Below, piece by piece: positions 14,102 through 19,417 of a stretch of DNA of 19,417 bases. This DNA comes from JAXGPP01 sp964436865. Lineage in GTDB: Bacteria; Planctomycetota; Planctomycetia; Pirellulales; Thermoguttaceae. Position 1 is the stretch's first letter, and every line of letters starts with the position of its first letter. The notes under the pieces were generated by a model that made no database searches, was not told where the DNA came from, and saw nothing but the letters and a program-made list of their open reading frames with translations. The position numbers and the translations under genes are program-made. The DNA lies in NCBI GenBank assembly GCA_964436865.1, contig CAYTFK010000108.1:1-19417 (forward strand). Reading direction: 5' to 3'.

Positions 14102-16324
14102 ATGAGTACAGCCTCCATGCCTGCCCCACCAGCCGACCGCTCCCTGTCTGAAGACGATCTGGCTGTGCTGCTGACGCGATTCGCTGAGCCAGGCGCCGAG
14201 GCGGGCATGGATCGGCTTGCACTCCGCCGTTCGGTGCGCGACGCGGCCGAGGCCTGGCCCGGAGATATTGGCCAGCGATGGTGGAAATGGACCGTGGAGT
14301 CGGGGCGCTCGGCCGGACTGCGGATGCGTGTCCTGGAAGTGCCGCTAATGCACGCCTGGGAGCTTGCCCGCGCCGGGGCAGTCTTCGCCACCTACGCAGC
14401 CACCACGCGACAACTCGTCATTTTGAGCGAAGCCCGCACCTGGCGGGCGCGTGTGGAATGCATTGGCGGTCCGCCGACGCGTCAACGGATGACGCGCAAG
14501 CGACTGGGCGATCTGCTGGCGATCGACTCTCCGTCCGCCACGTTGCGCTGGGTAACGGTCGAACCGCTCGACTCGGCCGATTCGCTGCCGCATCGAGACG
14601 ACCATGGGCACCGCCACGGCGACCATGGGCACGGCCATGGCGCGAGTCCCTGGGCCCGATTGTGGCAATTGCTCCGCCCCGAGTGGTCCGACATCCTGGT
14701 CATCCTCGTTTTCGCCGTCTGCATCGGCATGCTTCTGCTGGCCACGCCGATCGCCGTCGAGTCGCTGGTCAACACCGTGGCGTTCGGACGCCTCTTGCAG
14801 CCCGTCATCGTCCTGGCAATCGCACTGATGACGTTCCTGGCATTCGCGGCGGCGCTGCTGGCACTGCAGACGTTCGTCGTCGAACTCATCCAGCGGCGGC
14901 TGTTCGCCCGCGTCGCCGGCGATCTGGCCTGGCGGTTCCCTCGCGTGCGTCACGAGGTGCACGACGGCATCTACGGACCGGAGTTGGTGAACCGCTTCTT
15001 CGATGTGGTCACCCTCCAGAAGGCTGTCGCGCAGCTTCTGCTCGACGGCATCACGCTCATCCTCGGCACCGTGATCGGCATGGCGCTGCTGGCGTTCTAC
15101 CATCCTTTCCTGCTCGGCTACGACATTGTTCTGCTCCTGGCGATGGGATTCATCATCCATATCCTGGGCCGGGGGGCAATCCAGACGAGCATCCGCGAAT
15201 CGGTCGCCAAGTACCGCGTCGCCGATTGGCTCGAGGAATTGATTCGCTGCCGTACGGCATTCAAGGCGGCCGGCGGGCTCGACCTGGCCCTGGAGCGGAT
15301 CGACCATCTCACGCTCGATTACCTGGAAAGCCGCCGCCGGCATTTTCATATCCTCATGCGGCAGATCGTCTTCGCCCTGATCCTCCAGGCAATTGCCAGC
15401 GCGGTGCTCCTGGGCCTCGGCGGCTGGCTGGTGATCCTCGGCCAGTTGACCCTCGGCCAGCTCGTGGCCGCCGAACTGATTGTGGCCGTGATCGTCGGCA
15501 CGTTCGCCAAGCTTGGAAAGCACTTCGACAGCTTCTACGACCTCATGGCCGCGATCGACAAGCTGGGCATGCTCTTCGACCTGCCGCTGGAGACCGAGCA
15601 CGGCGTCGCTCACGTCCCCGCCGCGCAAGGACCGGCGACCATGCGGCTGTGGCGCGTGAAGTTCGCCTATCCCGGACAACAGCCGCTGTTCAACGACCTT
15701 ACCGTGACCGTCGAACGCGGCGAACGTCTGGCCATTGTCGGCTCGTCTTCCAGCGGCAAGAGCACGCTCTTGGACCTCATGTACGGGCTGCGCAGGCCGC
15801 AAGGTGGCCACATCGAACTCAACGGCGTCGACCTCCGCGACCTGCGCCCCGAACAGTTGCGGCGCCATTCCGCTCTTGTTCGCGACGCCGAGATCTTCGC
15901 CGGCACGATGGCTGAAAATGTGCACCTCGGCCGCCAGGACGTGACCTCCGAAGACGTGCACGAGGCGCTCGTGCAGGTCGATCTTCTCGATCATGCCCTC
16001 TCGCTTCCCAACGGCCTGAATACCCGGCTGCACTCGGGCGGCGCCCCGCTCTCCCCCTGCCAGGCGCGGCGCCTCACTCTGGCGCGGGCGCTGGCGGGCA
16101 GGCCGCGGCTGGTCCTCATCGACGGGCTGCTCGATCAACTCCCTGACGACGTCCTGGCGCGGATCTTCCCCCGCCTGGCCGAATGGAACCGCCGTCACAC
16201 GCTCGTCATCGCCACCGGTCAACGCCGCGTCGCCGACCTGTGCACCCGCGTGTTCCGGCTGGATGACAGACAGCCGGGACCGGCCGCCGGCGCGGCAGGC
16301 ACCCGTCTGCATATCACCAGGTAG
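14102..16324 (+). CDS. ABC exporter protein (TMD-NBD fusion) with degenerate ATPase motifs and a His-rich tract
   Basis: 740 residues. N-terminal domain (about 10-160) resembles the inactive C39-like domain of HlyB-type exporters (inference; no Cys protease motif). A His-rich tract at 164-179 has seven His. Six membrane segments lie at about 198-470, then a nucleotide-binding domain at 512-722. Walker A (GSSSSGKST, 547-555) is intact. The other motifs are not: Q-loop Gln is Arg594, the signature LSGGQ is LSPCQ (650-654), the Walker B catalytic Glu is Gly675 after LVLID, the D-loop is lost, and the switch His is Thr705. It may bind ATP yet hydrolyse it poorly. It is first of an apparent type-I-secretion-like operon, 32 bases before the adaptor gene. 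Start at 14102 chosen for AAGG eight bases upstream; 14033 and 14096 are in frame but lack a site. Confidence 0.88.
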   Translation: MSTASMPAPPADRSLSEDDLAVLLTRFAEPGAEAGMDRLALRRSVRDAAEAWPGDIGQRWWKWTVESGRSAGLRMRVLEVPLMHAWELARAGAVFATYAATTRQLVILSEARTWRARVECIGGPPTRQRMTRKRLGDLLAIDSPSATLRWVTVEPLDSADSLPHRDDHGHRHGDHGHGHGASPWARLWQLLRPEWSDILVILVFAVCIGMLLLATPIAVESLVNTVAFGRLLQPVIVLAIALMTFLAFAAALLALQTFVVELIQRRLFARVAGDLAWRFPRVRHEVHDGIYGPELVNRFFDVVTLQKAVAQLLLDGITLILGTVIGMALLAFYHPFLLGYDIVLLLAMGFIIHILGRGAIQTSIRESVAKYRVADWLEELIRCRTAFKAAGGLDLALERIDHLTLDYLESRRRHFHILMRQIVFALILQAIASAVLLGLGGWLVILGQLTLGQLVAAELIVAVIVGTFAKLGKHFDSFYDLMAAIDKLGMLFDLPLETEHGVAHVPAAQGPATMRLWRVKFAYPGQQPLFNDLTVTVERGERLAIVGSSSSGKSTLLDLMYGLRRPQGGHIELNGVDLRDLRPEQLRRHSALVRDAEIFAGTMAENVHLGRQDVTSEDVHEALVQVDLLDHALSLPNGLNTRLHSGGAPLSPCQARRLTLARALAGRPRLVLIDGLLDQLPDDVLARIFPRLAEWNRRHTLVIATGQRRVADLCTRVFRLDDRQPGPAAGAAGTRLHITR

Positions 16325-16356
16325 AAGTTCCACTCCCCGAAAGCACGGCCCACCCC

Positions 16357-17721
16357 ATGATCGTCTCCCACCGCCCGGCAAACGTGCGTCTACCGAGCCG
16401 CTATTGCGACGAAGAGATGCTGCCGGCACTGCGGCTGGCGCGCTCGTCGCGGTTCGCCCGCCGCATCGCCAAGGTGCTGGTCGTCCTGCTCGTGCTGGTG
16501 ATCGTGGGGCTGCTCTTCATGCCCTGGCAGCAGACGGTGGCAGGCTCGGGCCGCGTGGTCACCTACGCGCCGCAGCAGCGGCAGCAGACGGTCCACGCGC
16601 CCATCACCGGGCGGATCATCTCGTGGAATGAAAGCATCGTCGAGGGTGTACGGGTGGCGCAAGGGGAGAAGATCCTCGAAATGCAGGACATCGATCCCAA
16701 CTACCTCGCCCGCCTCGAAGAGAAACAGGATCTGAAGCAGGCCGAATACGAGGCGGCTGAAAGCAAGGCCAATAGCTACCAGTCCATTGTCGGACGCTTT
16801 GAGGCGGCTCGCGATGCGGCCATCGAGGCCGCCCGGAAACAGGTCGCCGTGGCGCGCGAAAAACTCCGCGCCGAACAGCAGGGCCTCGAACAGGCGCGGG
16901 CCGCCCGCTGGGAAAAGGAGCAGAACTACGAGCGGCAGAAGACCCTCTTCAGCGGCGGTGGAATCGCGTCCGAAAAGGTCTTTCAGGCGGCCGATCGCGA
17001 GTACCGCGAGGCCGTGGCGAAAGTCGAGCAGGCCGAGGCCTATGTCGCCGCCAGCCAGAACGATCTTGAGTCGAAACTCGCCGAATTGGAGGAAAAGACG
17101 CAGCAGGCCCAAGCCTATGTCGATAAGGCCAAGGCTGAGTATCAGCAGGCTTTCGCTGAACTTCAAAGCAAGCGGCAGGATCTGGTCGATATACAGGTAC
17201 AGCTTGCGCGTCAGCAAAGCCAGGAAGTGCGTGCGCCGAAAGATGGGTTCGTCTTCCGCCTGTTCGCCAATCCTGGCGCGGAAATCGTCAAACAGGGCGA
17301 GCCCCTGTTCACCTTGGTCCCCGATACGACGGATCGGGCCGTGGAAATCCTCGTCTCCGGTAACGATGTCCCGCTCATCGCCCCGGGGAGTCACGTCCGC
17401 CTGCAGTTCGAGGGCTGGCCGGCCGTGCAGTTTGCCGGGTGGCCCTCCGTGGCGGTGGGAACGTTTGGAGGTAGTGTGGCGGTCGTCGACGCGACCGACA
17501 ACGGCCAGGGACTGTTCCGCATACTGGTCGTGCCGGATGAGACTGACCAGGAGTGGCCGTCAGAACGGTATTTGCGACAGGGGGTTCGGGCCAACGGCTG
17601 GGTGCTGTTGAGCCAGGTTACACTGGGCTTCGAACTGTGGCGGAAACTGAACGGTTTTCCGCCTTCCGTGGCCGGCGGTGAGCCGAAAGGTGCGGCGCCG
17701 ATCAAAGGGGGAAAGAAATGA
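16357..17721 (+). CDS. HlyD-family periplasmic adaptor (membrane fusion protein)
   Basis: Links the inner-membrane exporter to the outer-membrane channel. 454 residues: a short cytosolic N-terminus, one membrane anchor (about 38-55), first half of the lipoyl/barrel-sandwich domain (VHAPITGRIISWNESI, 79-94, then GVRVAQGEKILEM), a long coiled-coil hairpin (about 115-288, rich in Glu/Ala/Gln/Lys), the second lipoyl half (VRAPKDGFVFRLFANPGAEI, 291-310) and a beta-barrel/membrane-proximal end. The C-terminal segment GVRANGWVLLSQVTLGFELWRKLNGFPP (409-436) is distinctive, and I do not know a function for it. The long hairpin suits docking with a TolC-type channel. No clear ribosome site precedes the ATG; translational coupling to the ABC gene (32 bases upstream) is likely. 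The stop overlaps the next start (ATGA). Confidence 0.93.
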   Translation: MIVSHRPANVRLPSRYCDEEMLPALRLARSSRFARRIAKVLVVLLVLVIVGLLFMPWQQTVAGSGRVVTYAPQQRQQTVHAPITGRIISWNESIVEGVRVAQGEKILEMQDIDPNYLARLEEKQDLKQAEYEAAESKANSYQSIVGRFEAARDAAIEAARKQVAVAREKLRAEQQGLEQARAARWEKEQNYERQKTLFSGGGIASEKVFQAADREYREAVAKVEQAEAYVAASQNDLESKLAELEEKTQQAQAYVDKAKAEYQQAFAELQSKRQDLVDIQVQLARQQSQEVRAPKDGFVFRLFANPGAEIVKQGEPLFTLVPDTTDRAVEILVSGNDVPLIAPGSHVRLQFEGWPAVQFAGWPSVAVGTFGGSVAVVDATDNGQGLFRILVVPDETDQEWPSERYLRQGVRANGWVLLSQVTLGFELWRKLNGFPPSVAGGEPKGAAPIKGGKK

Positions 17722-19417
17722 GACGCAGGCGTGCAAGGATGCTCGCCGTCGCGTTATGCTTCCTACTCGCTGGCTGCGCCACTCCCCCCCGTACAACGGG
17801 CGACCGAGAACCGGTGGCTCGCACGGCGCAGCAGGCGGCCCCTCCTCAGGCCAAGCCCTCGGAACCCGACCCCGCGACCGTGCCAGGGGAGCCGACGCGA
17901 TTGGCGGCGGCCAAAATCACGGGCGAAGACTCCGGCCCTGACGGCAGCCCTCGCTCGCCAGGCGAACCGCCGCATCCGAATGAGTCCCCGGCCAACGACC
18001 CCGCGAACAACGCCGGGCCGGAAGTCATCCCGGTGCCGCTGCCCGGTACCGCCGAACCTCCTCGCCCGGCCCTGCCACCCGCAACACTCACATTGGATCA
18101 GGTCCTCCAGTCGGTTCGCACCACCTATCCGCTTCTGGCAGTCGCAGTGCAGGAGCGGAATCGGGCCGCCGGCGAGCAACTGGCCGCGACCGGGAAGTTC
18201 GACCTCCTCGCAATCGGCAGCGCCATCTCACAGCCGCAGGGCAACTACGAGAACTACCGCTATGACGCCCTGCTCCGACAGCCGACTTGGTTCGGCGGCG
18301 ACGTCTACGCCGGCTACCGCCTGGGTGATGGCATCTTTGAGCCCTGGTACCTCGAACGCGAGACTGAGGAAGGGGGTGAGTTCCGGGCCGGTTTCATCAC
18401 GCCGCTAGCGCAGCGGCGCGCGATCGACCGGCGGCGGGCCGGACTGTTCAAGGCCAACTGGGAACGCCTGGCCGTCGAACCGGCAATCCAATTGGAGCTC
18501 ATCGCCTACCTTCGCGCCGCCGCCTACGCCTACTGGGAATGGCTGGCCGCAGGCCAGGGCTATCGGATCGCCGAAACCCTGCTGAAGACGGCTCTGGACC
18601 GTGCCGCGGCACTCGAGCAGCAAGTGGCCGAGGGTGACATCGAGAGAATCGTACTGGTCGACAACCAGAGGCTCGTTCTCTCGCGCCAGGCGAAATTGAT
18701 CGAGGCCGACCAGAAGCTGCAAACCTCGGCCATCAAGTTGTCGCTCTTCCTGCGCACCCCGCAGGGAGAACCAGTGGTTCCGCCCCGCGATGCGCTGCCG
18801 GAGTCATTCCCCGCACCAGAACCGCTCGACCCAGGCCGCCTGCACTCCGACCTCAACGAGGCGCTGGCTCGGCGGCCCGAAGTGCGGCAACTCAATCTCC
18901 TGCGGCGGCAGCTCGAGGTGGATCTGGCGCTGGCGCAGAACCAGTGCCTGCCGACCATCGATGCCGCGATGAACGCCTCGCAGGACTTGGGCGGGGCGAC
19001 CAACTCCAAAGACGACAAGGGAGAGCTGATTCTCGAGGCGGGCCTCGTCGGCGAGGTGCCGCTCCAGCGACGCGAAGCGGCCGGAACCAGCCGTGCCCTG
19101 CAGGCGAAAATCGCGCAGAACATGGCCAAGCTGCGCTTCGCCCGCGACAAGATCTCCGCCGAGGTTGCCGCCGCCTACGCCGCCGTGTTGGCCACCTATG
19201 AACAGTACCAGCGGGCCGCCGATGCCGTCCACCTCAACCGTGAGATGGAGGCCTTTGAACGCCAGAAACTGGCCGTCGGCGAAAGCAACCTGCTCCTGCT
19301 CAATCTCCGCGAGCAGGCGACCGCCGATGCCGCCCTGACAGAAGTCTACGCGTTGCTCGCCTTCTATCAGGCGCTTGCCGATCTCCGCGCCGCCATCGCC
19401 CTCGATATTGCCCTCCC
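17718..19417 (+). CDS. TolC-type outer membrane efflux lipoprotein (3' end cut by window)
   Basis: Outer-membrane channel of the tripartite export system. The frame is open to the right edge (566 codons seen). The start ATG overlaps the adaptor stop by four bases (ATGA), with AGGGGG about seven bases upstream. A lipoprotein signal is clear: basic MRRRRARM, a hydrophobic core and lipobox LAGC with Cys20. Residues about 21-115 are a Pro/Glu/Asn-rich spacer, longer than usual for this family. The TolC/OEP part begins near TLTLDQVLQSVRTTYPLL and shows the long amphipathic helices of the two OEP repeats, with RAAAYAYWEWLAAGQGYRIA in the first and ALARRPEVRQLNLLRRQLEV before the second. The tail SNLLLLNLREQATADAA is a typical second-repeat helix. 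The missing part should be about 20-60 residues, judging by family layout. Confidence 0.92.
   Translation, partial: MRRRRARMLAVALCFLLAGCATPPRTTGDREPVARTAQQAAPPQAKPSEPDPATVPGEPTRLAAAKITGEDSGPDGSPRSPGEPPHPNESPANDPANNAGPEVIPVPLPGTAEPPRPALPPATLTLDQVLQSVRTTYPLLAVAVQERNRAAGEQLAATGKFDLLAIGSAISQPQGNYENYRYDALLRQPTWFGGDVYAGYRLGDGIFEPWYLERETEEGGEFRAGFITPLAQRRAIDRRRAGLFKANWERLAVEPAIQLELIAYLRAAAYAYWEWLAAGQGYRIAETLLKTALDRAAALEQQVAEGDIERIVLVDNQRLVLSRQAKLIEADQKLQTSAIKLSLFLRTPQGEPVVPPRDALPESFPAPEPLDPGRLHSDLNEALARRPEVRQLNLLRRQLEVDLALAQNQCLPTIDAAMNASQDLGGATNSKDDKGELILEAGLVGEVPLQRREAAGTSRALQAKIAQNMAKLRFARDKISAEVAAAYAAVLATYEQYQRAADAVHLNREMEAFERQKLAVGESNLLLLNLREQATADAALTEVYALLAFYQALADLRAAIALDIAL

Noticed and set aside
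14102..14600. An active C39 bacteriocin-type peptidase domain at the N-terminus of the ABC protein
   Set aside because: The catalytic Cys motif of C39 domains is absent; at most this is an inactive C39-like domain as in HlyB.
14345..16429. A 694-codon open frame on the minus strand
   Set aside because: It is antisense to the ABC exporter gene. Its Asp/Glu/His/Gln-rich translation is the typical shadow of a GC-rich membrane-protein gene.

Overview
This window looks like a metagenome-assembled contig from a member of the Planctomycetota, probably Pirellulales-like. The evidence is high GC with strong GC3 bias, a formylglycine sulfatase with a CSPSR motif, a planctomycete-type ECF sigma factor, many secreted Pro/Gly-rich proteins, and a secreted caspase-like protein with a DUF4384 domain. 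The taxonomic call is inference from gene content. No rRNA, tRNA, CRISPR array, insertion sequence or phage gene is visible.

Layout. 170-2506 (+): sulfatase followed closely by a DUF4261 protein. 2738-3580 (+): secreted M55 (DppA-like) peptidase, with an odd in-frame open stretch after its stop. 3844-5247 (+): dicarboxylate/amino-acid:cation symporter. 5347-5856 (-): thioredoxin with two good starts (membrane-targeted and cytosolic). 6078-7103 (-): secreted Pro/Gly/Ala-rich protein with a strong intrinsic terminator. 7509-11879 (+): secreted unknown, then a transglutaminase-elicitor-like protein carrying a C-terminal DUF4384-like domain, then a DUF4384 + caspase-like (C14) protein. A small secreted PDZ-like protein follows at 12264-12722 (+). 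12869-13504 (-) is an ECF sigma factor converging on that cluster. 14102-19417 (+) is a three-gene export operon: an ABC exporter protein whose nucleotide-binding domain has lost nearly every catalytic motif except Walker A, a HlyD-type adaptor, and a TolC-type outer membrane lipoprotein cut by the window edge.

How the genes may work together. The 7509-12722 block encodes four exported proteins, two of them putative cysteine enzymes (transglutaminase fold and caspase fold) that share a DUF4384-like accessory domain in permuted order. This is the best candidate for an undescribed cell-envelope proteolysis or crosslinking system. The 14102-19417 block is a type-I-secretion-like tripartite machine, but its ABC subunit appears catalytically degenerate and carries a His-rich cytosolic tract.

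Assembly note. The 100-N run inside the caspase gene is flanked by two identical 55-bp copies. Collapsing them restores one uninterrupted 528-residue reading frame, so the gap is most likely an assembler artefact and not a disrupted gene.
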